Below are positions 1-8,817 of a stretch of DNA of 64,000 bases, piece by piece. Source of the stretch: Campanula takesimana. Lineage: Eukaryota > Streptophyta > Magnoliopsida > Asterales > Campanulaceae. Location: positions 248,001 through 312,000 of the forward strand of contig JAOWBW010000182.1 in the NCBI GenBank assembly GCA_026119855.1, in the 5' to 3' direction. How positions within the stretch are numbered: the first letter of the stretch is position 1; each line of letters opens with the position of its first letter. The notes under the pieces were generated by a model. The model saw only the letters and a program-made list of their open reading frames with translations, did not search any database and was not told the origin of the DNA. Both the position numbers and the translations under genes were made by a program.

Positions 1-581
1 GTGAAAACGAAATCATGATGATACTTTACCACTAAAATCACTCATACCCTATATATTATTCCCTCCCTTCACTAAAACAAATTTGTAATTCTTTCAAAAA
101 AAAAAAAAAAATTAAAATTGTATAATCAGAATAAGGTAGAGTAGTTATTTTGAACTGGAATAAGTGAAACTACTACTATAAACAGAATATTTAAAATACT
201 TTCTTAATTACCATCTCAAAATGAACATTTATGTTTTATTCAAGAAATATTTTTTCTTAATTTTTTTTAAAAAAAAAAAAACTAATGTCAAAATTTATAA
301 ATCTTTTTGTTGTTTTTTTTTTTTTTTACAAGTTATGTAGAATATAGATAGATGAGTACTCTCTCCGTCCCAAAATGATCTTTCTGTTTGACAATTCATG
401 ATGATACTTTACCACTAGTCATGTTTTGGTTATGCATTTTTAAAGCCTAGATTGTAGAAATGAGAAGAATTTTTTGAGACAATGAAACATAGCAAATGAG
501 AAGATCGTTTTGGGACGGAAGGAAAAGGAGGAGTATTATTTTTGGGAGGGAAGGAAGTAGTTAGATGGAAAGTTATATTAC
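1..581 (-). other. Part of HMA intron 1
   Basis: The sequence between the exon 1 donor and the window edge is AT-rich with poly-A and poly-T runs and contains one MITE (359-533). No second exon of the ATPase is recognisable here, so intron 1 is longer than 580 bp. Confidence 0.6.
359..533. mobile_element. Stowaway-like MITE inside HMA intron 1
   Basis: The left end reads ctctctccgtcccaaaatga and the right end, reverse-complemented, reads ctcctccttttccttccgtc followed by ccaaaacgatc. TA dinucleotides flank both ends (357-358 and 534-535). The internal sequence catgttttggttatgcattt is nearly repeated at 7926, so this is a dispersed family. Confidence 0.75.
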
Positions 582-792
582 CGATTTGAAGTTGGGAGAT
601 GAGGAGGGTATCGTGAAGAACAATGACGGTTCTTGACGGAACGATAACGGAGACGTCGTGCACGCCTTCCAATGGTTTGAGGAGCTTCTCGATTAAAGGA
701 ACTTCCGACGAACAGCAAATTCCCAGGACGTCAAAGTAGCTCTTCTCGTACTTTTTCCGACGATGATCTTCTCCACCTCCGGCCACCGCCAT
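582..792 (-). CDS. HMA: Exon 1 of a Zn/Cd-transporting P1B-type ATPase (HMA2/3/4 group), partial gene
   Basis: Seen: a 70-codon exon starting at the ATG at 792-790 (good context, gccATGgc) and ending in a GT donor (gtaata) at 581, phase 1. The peptide has the N-terminal heavy-metal-associated ferredoxin fold of plant HMA2/HMA3/HMA4: YEKSYFDVLGICCSSEVPLI, then GVHDVSVIVPSRTVIVLHD. The GICCSSE loop is the CC-x-x-E metal-binding motif typical of this plant subgroup, in place of CxxC. Family knowledge: these membrane pumps move Zn2+/Cd2+ out of the cytosol for xylem loading or vacuolar storage, and the N-terminal domain binds metal to regulate transport. The frame stays open past the donor to 430, but that tail is intronic and differs from the family, where the domain continues with VKALNQA-like sequence. 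All later exons lie left of position 1. The paralogue cannot be decided from one exon. Confidence 0.88.
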
Positions 793-800
793 GGAATTCA

Positions 801-912
801 AGAGAGAGAGAGAGAATTTTAATTTGAGTTAGGGCAATAAATTTGAAGGGGTTGGTTTAATTAATTAGCAGAAATGCATGAGATTAAAAGGAGAGAGAGA
901 GAGAGAGAGAGA
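801..912. repeat. (GA)n microsatellites in the HMA 5-prime leader/promoter
   Basis: Two GA runs, at 801-816 and 891-912, lie immediately upstream of the HMA start codon. GA/CT runs are common in plant 5-prime UTRs and core promoters. No clear TATA box can be assigned. Confidence 0.7.
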
Positions 913-1107
913 CGTTAAATAAAGGAGAGAGGAGTGAAGGTGTGAATGGAGGGAGGGTGAAAAATAGTTGATGATTAGAATATATTTATATGTAGTGCAA
1001 TGAGGGAAGAGTACGTTGTTGTGCTTTTTATATAAAAAGAAAAAAAATAGACAAATAGTGTTGGAATCTTAGTATGAAAACAACTAAAGGGTTGCGTTAT
1101 TTTTATA

Positions 1108-1346
1108 CTCACTCCCTCCGTCCCAGACTAAGGTTCGTTCTTACTTTTTTTTTTGGTTTATCCCAGACTAAGGTTCTTAGTTGCTTTATTACCTAAAATG
1201 GATCATGGGACTCACTTATCATTCCCACAACAAAAACTCTCTACCCACTTTATCTCTCTTACTTACTTTTTAATACTCACAACATTTACCTTTTCTTAAT
1301 CTCCGTGTAAAGTCAAACTAAGAATCTTAGTCTGGGACGGAGGGAG
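1108..1346. mobile_element. Stowaway-like MITE
   Basis: The terminal inverted repeats are ctccctccgtcccagactaa on the left and the reverse complement of cttagtctgggacggaggga on the right, with TA at both borders (1106-1107 and 1347-1348). An inner repeat of the left end (tcccagactaaggttcttag) occurs at about 1162. Confidence 0.8.
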
Positions 1347-1429
1347 TAAGTAAATATAAAAATATTTTGGCTCAACTCCATTTTGAAAAACATGAACTAA
1401 TTCAATTGCATTAGTAATAAGAAAAAGAC

Positions 1430-1605
1430 GGCACTCTACAAAGGCGGGAGACGTACCCCAAATATCCATAATAGATCTTTCTTAATATACAACAATGACA
1501 ATTTCGATTTATATCTTGAAACATACGGATTCTACTTCAAGTAAACTTGGAAACTGCATCGATTTGACATTTAAGAAATCCCCATTAGATATTTAGCCTC
1601 TAATT
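1430..1605 (-). mobile_element. LINE relic (zf-RVT region), short degenerate copy
   Basis: The minus-strand translation has a frame resembling the region after the reverse transcriptase in plant L1-type LINEs (GFLKCQIDAVSKFT, then SRIRM and HCC). It aligns by eye to the longer copy at 5935-6200. It carries stops and has no intact domain. Confidence 0.45.
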
Positions 1606-1620
1606 AAAAACCGACTCATG

Positions 1621-2481
1621 ATATCTTTTTAGAAGAAAAAAGGGTGTCATATTAAACTTTGTTTTTTTTTTCCCAGAGATTGTGGTTGAAACTTAAAATT
1701 ATTTCTTAATATTTCAGTGCTAAAATTTTAAAATTTTAAAGATAGTACAATGTTAACATTTAAAAGATAATGGGGGTGGAAATAACCATAATCAAAAAGC
1801 GACAAGACATTTATTTTGAAACATAAATCGTAGAAATAATAATTTTTTACTTTATAAATTAAAGACAGATGCTAACTCATTATAGTCAAAACTCCATTTA
1901 GTGAGCATACACCCTTCGTTTTGTAATAAATGTTGCTTTTCACTTGTCAATATTAATTTTAACGGAATTGTCAATATTGTTAATGAATGTATTTTATTTG
2001 TACGTTTATTGTTTGTATTGTATCATGATAAAAGTTAAAACTATATTATGATTATATTTTTATTTGAGATCGAATAATTTTTCTTACGTTTATTATAAAA
2101 TATTGAGAATAATTTTAAAGGAAAATTACACTCCCCTTTGTATTTAGGAAAAGACAAGAGGGAGCAATCAACAATACTTTTCCAAAATTAGTAAAGAATT
2201 AGGGCGACGTCATTGTACTCACATCAAAACCGAATTGTTTTCCGACACAACGAAAAGCAGGTTATTTCTTTTTTTCTTTTTTTATTTTTTTTATTTTTAA
2301 GAGCTCAAACTCTATAGTTCTCGTCAAAGAAAACTTAAATCCTAAAATTTTGGTTTTTACTCTAGTCTAGACTACCTAAAATATCCTTTGAAATATGGTT
2401 TCATGTGTTGTACATGACCATTTATCTGATAAAAACTTACGGAATTATTGTTATTATAACTGGAAAAAAAAAAGTGAATTG
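1621..2481. other. AT-rich intergenic sequence, no gene seen
   Basis: No conserved frame, MITE ends or RNA gene could be recognised in this AT-rich stretch with several poly-T tracts. Confidence 0.6.
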
Positions 2482-2748
2482 CGTCTCATCCGAAATAGGA
2501 TTCTTGGTCCCGACACGGGGATTAAGGAATAATAATCTTTTATTATAAAAAGTTGTTTGAAAAGTAGGTGTTGTGAGTATGAAGGAGAAAGAAAGTGGGC
2601 GGGGAATAATAAATGAAAAGTTGTTGTGAGTATGACAAGTGAGTCCTACTAATAAAAAAGTAACAAAAGCTTTCCATTTTGGGTTGTCCTATTTCGAGTG
2701 GGACACCCAAAATGGCAAAACGTCCTATTTCGGGTGGGACGGAAGGAG
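2482..2748. mobile_element. Stowaway-like MITE, left end degraded
   Basis: The right end reads cgggtgggacggaaggagta and is preceded by tgtcctatttcg. The left end gcgtctcatccgaaatagga is its diverged inverted copy. The internal ttgttgtgagtatgacaagt also occurs in the MITE at 3416-3680, showing related subfamilies. Confidence 0.6.
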
Positions 2749-2949
2749 TATGGAACATAAATGAGTTTAGTGAAGAAATCTACAAAAAAGTGTAACATTG
2801 AGTAATTTTTTGTGCAGTTTCTACTTTTAAAAATATTAACTTATCATATGAAATAGTTTTTCCGAAAGGAATATCAATATTTGTACTGGTTCAGTTGTAA
2901 CACATAATCACCTGGTAAACACTTGGTAACAAAATGAAAAGTCAGCCCC

Positions 2950-3055
2950 CAAAGGAGTGGCCCAGCGGTAAAGTCGAGCCTCACCTTCGTTGAGCTCTAG
3001 GGTTCTCTAGTACTTCGTTGTGATTTATATTATGAGTCGGTTTTTAATTAGATAA
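2950..3055 (+). repeat. Possible SINE or tRNA-like relic
   Basis: The string gtggcccagcggtaaag fits a pol III A-box (TRGYNNARYNGG-like). The B-box-like gggttctctag about 45 bp later is a poor match to GGTTCRANNCC. The tail atgagtcggtttttaattag recurs inverted at 1601-1620. This may instead be chance. Confidence 0.25.
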
Positions 3056-3413
3056 TTACAGGTTAATTTTATAGCTCTTGCAAAATGATCTTTAAATTTT
3101 CCACACTACTGATTAAATTTAACAAAAAATATTTTAAAACGGCTTCATAACTTAAATTGCGCTTGGCCGTTTACAGCAAAAGAACCAATATCGTTGCAAC
3201 AGTTCCAAATCTGTTATATATTGTGAAGATATGATTATGATAGTGGCAACCTGGAAAGATATATGGCTACTCTGTTGGTCACTTAATAACTTTGATTTCG
3301 TTACATATGTTTTGTTTTTTTTGTGAAAGAATCGAAATGGCCAACAGTTAGGTTGATTGTATTTGGCTTCTGATGGATTCCAAGCAAGTGCATATACAAA
3401 AATTTTTCCAGTG
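3056..3413. other. Intergenic, no gene seen
   Basis: AT-rich with no recognisable coding frame or element ends. Confidence 0.55.
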
Positions 3414-3415
3414 TA

Positions 3416-3680
3416 CTCCCTCCGTCCCTATTTACCTTACAAAAATGAGGTTTTGCACAAAAATTAAGAAAATGATTGTAAAGTTGATGTGTTGTGAGTC
3501 TAGATAGTTGAGTGGGAGAGAGAAAGTGGGTAGAGAAAAGTAAGTGGATAGTTGTTGTGAGTATGACAAGTTGGTCCCACTATTTAAAAAATGTTTAAAA
3601 GTTTCCTTTTTAAGATCTTGTAATGTAAATAGGGACACCCAAAATGGCAATTTTTGTAAGGTAAATAGGGACGGAGGGAG
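3416..3680. mobile_element. Stowaway MITE with intact ends
   Basis: The ends are ctccctccgtccctatttac and its near-perfect inverted copy gtaaatagggacggagggag. Both sides have the TA target duplication (3414-3415 and 3681-3682). At 265 bp it is in the normal Stowaway size range and is one of the best preserved MITEs here. Confidence 0.9.
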
Positions 3681-3682
3681 TA

Positions 3683-5934
3683 TATATTCCGTTCCATAAT
3701 AAATTATTTATTTTTGAGTGTTCCATTAGAAAATATAATCACTTTCTAAACAGGAAAATATAATTTCACGTTCTCTCTCCTTACCACTCACAACAACTAT
3801 TTACTTACTTTCTACTGCAATCTTGAAGATAGTACATTCATTCATGCAGTACAAGTTGTACTAATTATAAACAACTATTCATACAACACAATTATTTATT
3901 AAAATTCTACTTTTATATGCTCTGCATCCTGGAAAGTGTAAATAATATATTTTCTTTATTTCTATCAAGTCATGGCCCTATGGAATATTTTGTTGCTTTT
4001 GGTGCGTTAATGTGTGTTCCCACACTAACTTTACTTTTCTACATAATTTGTTATATTTGCCCTACTTAATTTTGTGTACTAAAAAAATTAATAAAGGACA
4101 ATATTTAGAGTATATACTTAATGGTAACAATGAAACAGAAAAATGGTTTGTAGTAAAATAAGAAAAAATATCACTGTTAGAGCATGTGTATGGTGAGCGA
4201 ATATGGTGATTGATTGAATTTTCGCTTATCGGGTGAGCAATTCAGATGCAAATAAATGATTTATTAAGAAGCTTTAACTCAAATCGTATAAAACTCAGAT
4301 TTTGTTTTTAACACGACTTATGCATCTAGGATAAGAAAAACTTTCTTAATTTTGAAAAACTTTTTGATCTATAGATATAGATATATAGGTGATTATCCAC
4401 TAGAAATCAATCTTAATTAGTGTTTCTTCTTTTTCTTTAACCAGTCATCATGCAACAACGTAATCAATCTTCCTTCATTTTCTTGTAAAACTATCAATGT
4501 CTTATCGTATGACTTTTGAAAAAAAAACTTGTTTAAAAAAAATGAATATAATCGCTTTAATCAAAACGCATGCGTATTTTAATCGAATTCCATTAGTCAA
4601 TAAGAATGATTCTAGGCTAACGTTGTTGTTGGTGGTGGTGGTGGTGGTGGTGGTGTAGTGCGACACGGAAGATAGAAAAGTTTTGATTCATCAAATTGTG
4701 CATGCATTATGGTGGGATTAGGGATTTGATGCATGTACAATTAGAGTGTATAATATGAATAATTTATTGTAGTTAACAGTTTAAATCATTGCTAAAAATT
4801 CTTTCATAGTAATAATAACGTCGAGAAAAATATAAAAAAAAAGTGTAAAGATTATTTGCGGATGGAATGAATAATAAATTCAACGGTAAAAAAAAAAAAA
4901 AAAAAAAACTGTTTTACTTTTGCACTGAAACAGTATGTAGTGGAGTAACGTGACACGTGTCTTCTCACAAGCCCACTTTTAATTATCACTGCAAAATTAA
5001 AACACCATTAAGTGTGTGTTCGTGTGTCACCAACCCACTATCTATACCCCAAAACCCGAATATTCTTAGCCAGATTCCAAAGAAAATTAATTATTTTGAA
5101 ATAACTTTCTATTTTTTATTTTATTTTTATATTGTTCTTTTGTCACATTATCTAAATGAAAATCTACAACTTGTTATTGATACACTATTATAAATACTAT
5201 CAATATCAGTTTTTAGATTCTCATAAGATAGTTAAAAAGTGGCCAAATTTATTGCATAAAGTTCATTCGTAGTAACAATGAAAAAACAAAGACTTAACTT
5301 TCTGAGACATAGGGAGCACATTATTTATATTAGGTGTAATAAATCAAACTATGTTCTCCTTCATACATGCATACATGCGTGCAATAGCGATCTAAAATTC
5401 ATGATGAAGAGGGTTAATTTTTTACATAATCAAATTTTATTTTTATTTTTTTGAAACCACATAATCAAAAAATTTAAATCACTATTATTGACAATAAAAT
5501 TTAACAACCTAGCACCACGCGCAATGAGTAACTTCTCATAAGCGATGGCTCCGGTCTCAAAATCTCCAATATTGGTTCCACATTCTTTCCTTACTCCTAC
5601 TAATCATGTTCTCCATGTCCCTACGTCTCTCCTAATATTTTGTTTATCTCTAAATTTTGCCTTGACAATAATGCTTCTATTACCTTCTCACCGGACTCTT
5701 TTCTTGGGAAGGATCTTCGTACAGGCACAATTCTTATGACAGAAATCTATCCGCCACTGTTGTTCACCAACTAACAAAGAAGGCGGGACCAATTATAAAC
5801 CATCGGCACGAGTTGAGGAGCAACCCTAAGCAAATTCAATTTCGTAATTATGTGTAGAAGATATTAACTTGATTAGATTTTTTTTTAATTTTTTTTTTTA
5901 ACGACAAATTCATTCATTCACAATAATAAAAGAG
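3683..5934. other. AT-rich intergenic sequence with a (GGT)n microsatellite
   Basis: No gene is supported. The region has a (GGT)n run at about 4629-4656, poly-A runs (4888-4908) and a few short open frames with transposon-free, low-complexity translations that I regard as chance. Confidence 0.55.
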
Positions 5935-6200
5935 ATGACAATCTACAAAGGTCGAAGGTTCATCCCAAATATGAGAAGAGTTTTCATTTTCTAAACTACA
6001 ACAATGAAATTTTTGATTGAAATTTTGAGACATACGGATTCTACTCCAAGTACAACTTGGAAACTGCCTCCATCTGGCATTCAAGAAATCCCACATCGGA
6101 TAATATTTAGCGTTGAGCACTGGATCTGCTTGAGAATCCGGGTTGACGAAGAGACGTCCACCAAACATCTCAAAATCTGTGAAACATCCTTGTGTAGTAA
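5935..6200 (-). mobile_element. LINE relic: zf-RVT / post-RT region
   Basis: The minus-strand frame reads GGRLFVNPDSQADPVLNAKY, then YPMWDFLNARW, a Ser-Cys-Thr-Trp-Ser-Arg-Ile stretch and finally NENSSHIWDEP. Family knowledge: plant L1-type LINE polyproteins have after the RT a conserved segment of the form G-W-R-L-L-x-N-P-D-S, A-K-Y-F-P, T-W-R-S-I and R-I-W-x-D-P-W. The order and spacing match. The copy is only about 90 codons long and has no RT part, so it is a 3-prime fragment. The frame is open from 6300 to 5914. Confidence 0.6.
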
Positions 6201-6370
6201 GAACGAAAATGATCTTTCTATTGTGATAGAATGCAAGCTTCATCGCAATTACAAGACCACAACAAGAACAAACAAACGAACAAAAAACACAGGCTCTCAA
6301 CGAGGAGAGAAATCAACGGCTCTCGACTTAGGAGAGAAACTTATTGTATTATAATTTACATATAATTAAA

Positions 6371-6428
6371 AACAACAACACAATTGCTTGTAATTTCAGT
6401 ATTGAAATTACAAACAATTATGTTGTTG
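6371..6428. repeat. Short perfect-stem-like inverted repeat (hairpin)
   Basis: The arms acaacacaattgcttgtaat and attacaaacaattatgttgt pair with few mismatches around a loop near 6399-6402, giving a stem of about 24 bp. Confidence 0.6.
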
Positions 6429-6429
6429 G

Positions 6430-6944
6430 AGATTGAACAAGAAGAACAAGGAAGAAGATGATGTAACCAACTTGGAAGTTTGAGAGAGTTGAGAGAGAGG
6501 TTCTAGGCGGTTTTATAAAATTAACTTGATTAGATTAGCAAGCCAATGATATTGATTTTCTAATAATTACTTCAGGGAAACTGCTTCCATAATATAATGA
6601 CAGTGATATAAATAATCCCGTTTGTGGTCCTTAAAGAGAGGTCATTATCAATTAATTGATCATAATCACAAGTAAAAAATAGTCAGCAATAAAAGGCCTT
6701 GACTATTTTCTTTCTTCAATCCCTATAATTGTGTTGTGGGTCAAGAAAACATTTAGCCACATGACAACTAGAACTGAACTTGCTATTTGACCACATCTTT
6801 TCTTTTTCTTTACGACGAGAGATGAATGGTCGAGATCAATAGGGTGTAGGGTGCTTGTTGAGTTCTAAAATTTGCTCAATTAATATTTAACCTTATAAAT
6901 CTGGACATCACAACTGTTGCAGCAGTTCCACATCCCATAACAAG
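6430..6944. other. Intergenic, no gene seen
   Basis: AT-rich. No conserved coding sequence or element ends were recognised. Confidence 0.55.
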
Positions 6945-6946
6945 TA

Positions 6947-7169
6947 CTTTCTCCGTCCCATACTTATTGCTACCAAATGGGAGTCCATGGGGGTTAAGAA
7001 AATATGTTAGAAAAATAAGTATTGTGAGTGGGTAGAAGAGAGAAAATAAGTTATGGGATAGTTGTCGTGAGTGGATAGGAGAGAGAAAAGTGAACATTTT
7101 GGGTAAGTAGCAATAAAAATGGGACGCCCAAAATGGAAATAAGTAGCGACAAGTATGGGACGGGGGGAG
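6947..7169. mobile_element. Stowaway-like MITE
   Basis: The left end ctttctccgtcccatacttat is matched by the inverted right end ataagtagcgacaagtatggg followed by acggggggag. A left TA is present at 6945-6946; the right border has lost its TA. Confidence 0.75.
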
Positions 7170-7414
7170 CAGGTTGCTTCTAAGTAAATTGGGGATGGGG
7201 CAATCTTCAATTTTGTCCATAGCCATATATATATAGGGTCATAAAGGTTTTAGAAACAGACAGCTTCCTATCTTTATCTATGTCGTGCCAATCATTTTCA
7301 CAACTTTGATGATAATTGACGTTGAAAACAAAATGAAGGGTAGGATTGGGTCATTAAAGAGAAATAAAAAATATTGTTACTTGCATCATAGAGGTTTTTT
7401 GTAGTAAGGATATA

Positions 7415-7842
7415 TCCTCCGTCTCTCAAGATAAATGTCACACTTTCCTTTTTAGTCCGTATCAGAATAAATGTCGCATTTCTGTATAAGCAATTTTACC
7501 ATTATACTATCTCCGTCCCAAAATGAATAACCATTATGAATTTAGTTCATTTTGAAAAATGTTGATTTTTAATAGAAGAAAATCATAAACGCTCTTTGCT
7601 ATTCACTTTCAAAATTTCAGTTTTGCAAAAAAAAAAAATGAATTCTGAAATCTTATTTTATTTTTGAAAATAATCATTTAGGGACAGTTATTTGATCTAA
7701 AAGTTTCAAAAGGTCATTCATTTTGGAACAAGATGGTCCATTCAATTTGGGAGCAGAGGGAGTACATTCAATTAACAAACGAAGCACACTTTTTACCAAC
7801 GTTGATAAGAGAAATGCGATTTTTTTTATGGGACAGAGGGAG
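7415..7842. mobile_element. Outer Stowaway-like MITE, split by a second MITE
   Basis: The left arm ctccgtctctcaagataaat with gtcgcatttctgtataag and the right arm gagaaatgcgatttttttta with tgggacagagggag are inverted copies, with TA at both borders (7413-7414 and 7843-7844). The two halves are separated by the element at 7507-7762. Confidence 0.75.
7507..7762. mobile_element. Inner Stowaway-like MITE nested in the outer one
   Basis: The left end ctatctccgtcccaaaatga and the right end ttcaatttgggagcagaggg are inverted. TA dinucleotides flank it at 7505-7506 and 7763-7764. It sits inside the MITE at 7415-7842, so it arrived later. Confidence 0.75.
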
Positions 7843-7867
7843 TATTGTTAAGAAAGATTTACATTGA

Positions 7868-8031
7868 GTAGATCTTTCCATTTGACTATTCAAACTTTTT
7901 AAGAATATGAACACTTGCTTCACTAGCCATGTTTTGTTTATGCACTTTTAAGCCCAAATTGTAGAAACGGGAAGAACTTTTTGGGACGATGAGAAATGAC
8001 AAATGAGAAGATCATTTTGGGATGGAGGGAG
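7868..8031. mobile_element. Diverged copy of the HMA-intron MITE family
   Basis: The stretch tagccatgttttgtttatgc through aaatgagaagatcattttgg matches 415-515 almost base for base. The right end gatggagggag followed by TA is intact; the outer left repeat is missing. Confidence 0.7.
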
Positions 8032-8083
8032 TATCAGATAGCAGATACCCAAAAGAATACCAATTTCATTGCATGATATATTG

Positions 8084-8489
8084 TCAAAAGACCCATAAAA
8101 TGATCAGATCCACAAAGGAAACCACATCAAAGAAACTTTTTATAGTTAAAAGAAGGCAGATTGACTCGCCTGAATTAATGTAGTCTTTGGTTTTGATCAG
8201 TTTCGTCGGGATTGCAACTTCTTTGATTCGATCATTAGATGCTTCCCGCTCCCATACCAAGAACTTAGCTCTGGTAGTATGACACATGTAATGAACCTGC
8301 TGCTCCTCCATTTTCCGTAGGAAGGGTAGTTCTGGTAATATGACATAAGTAGTCCAACCTTTTATTAGCAAGTACTTTATTACAATCATATGAAGTAGAA
8401 AAGGAGGCACAATGTTGAAAGAAACTCACCAGAGTATAGCTCACTGAGATCAGCAACTCAAATAGTCTTGTCGTGATCATGCTATGCAT
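8084..8489 (-). CDS. Possible exons of an unrecognised gene, low confidence
   Basis: I do not recognise this. The minus strand is open from 8410 to 8084 with non-repetitive, protein-like composition (PFLRKMEEQQVHYMCHTT, then AKFLVWEREASNDR). It contains a strong donor-like site (ctg|gtgagt near 8430) and an acceptor-like tattaccag near 8340. It lies 330 bp beyond the stop of the PPR gene on the same strand, so it could be a further exon of that transcript region, part of a separate gene, or pseudogene debris. No domain can be assigned. Confidence 0.25.
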
Positions 8490-8817
8490 TTCTTAGTGTA
8501 CACCACTTGTCTAGTTCAAAGTGCCAATATGGGATGCATGTCTTTCAAAGAAGACAAAAGTATCAGCCCAACAATGGAAAAGTGGTCGATTCTGTACCAA
8601 GCTCAAGTGCCAGGGGGGAAATTTAGTCGTTCAATCCTGTATGAGGTAGTGAATGATGAGAGATGCTTTGGACAAAATCTCCTCAAATCTTGTTTTCTGG
8701 CCAAAGTAATTTGATAGAATTAGCATATTGGCCAAACACACAGATATTACCTATCTGACACGGAGAAAATGGCCAGAATCTTCCAGTTGAAGAAGTTAAA
8801 TGAGCAAGCCTCTCATC

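Noticed and set aside
430..581. Open frame continuing beyond the HMA exon
   Set aside because: A GT donor at 581-580 fits the family exon border; the continuation has no similarity to the ATPase.
2950..3025. A tRNA gene
   Set aside because: Only an A-box-like string; no acceptor stem, anticodon arm or good B-box.
5545..5739. 64-codon plus-strand frame starting MAPVSKSPI
   Set aside because: Low complexity, no domain, and no gene signals around it.
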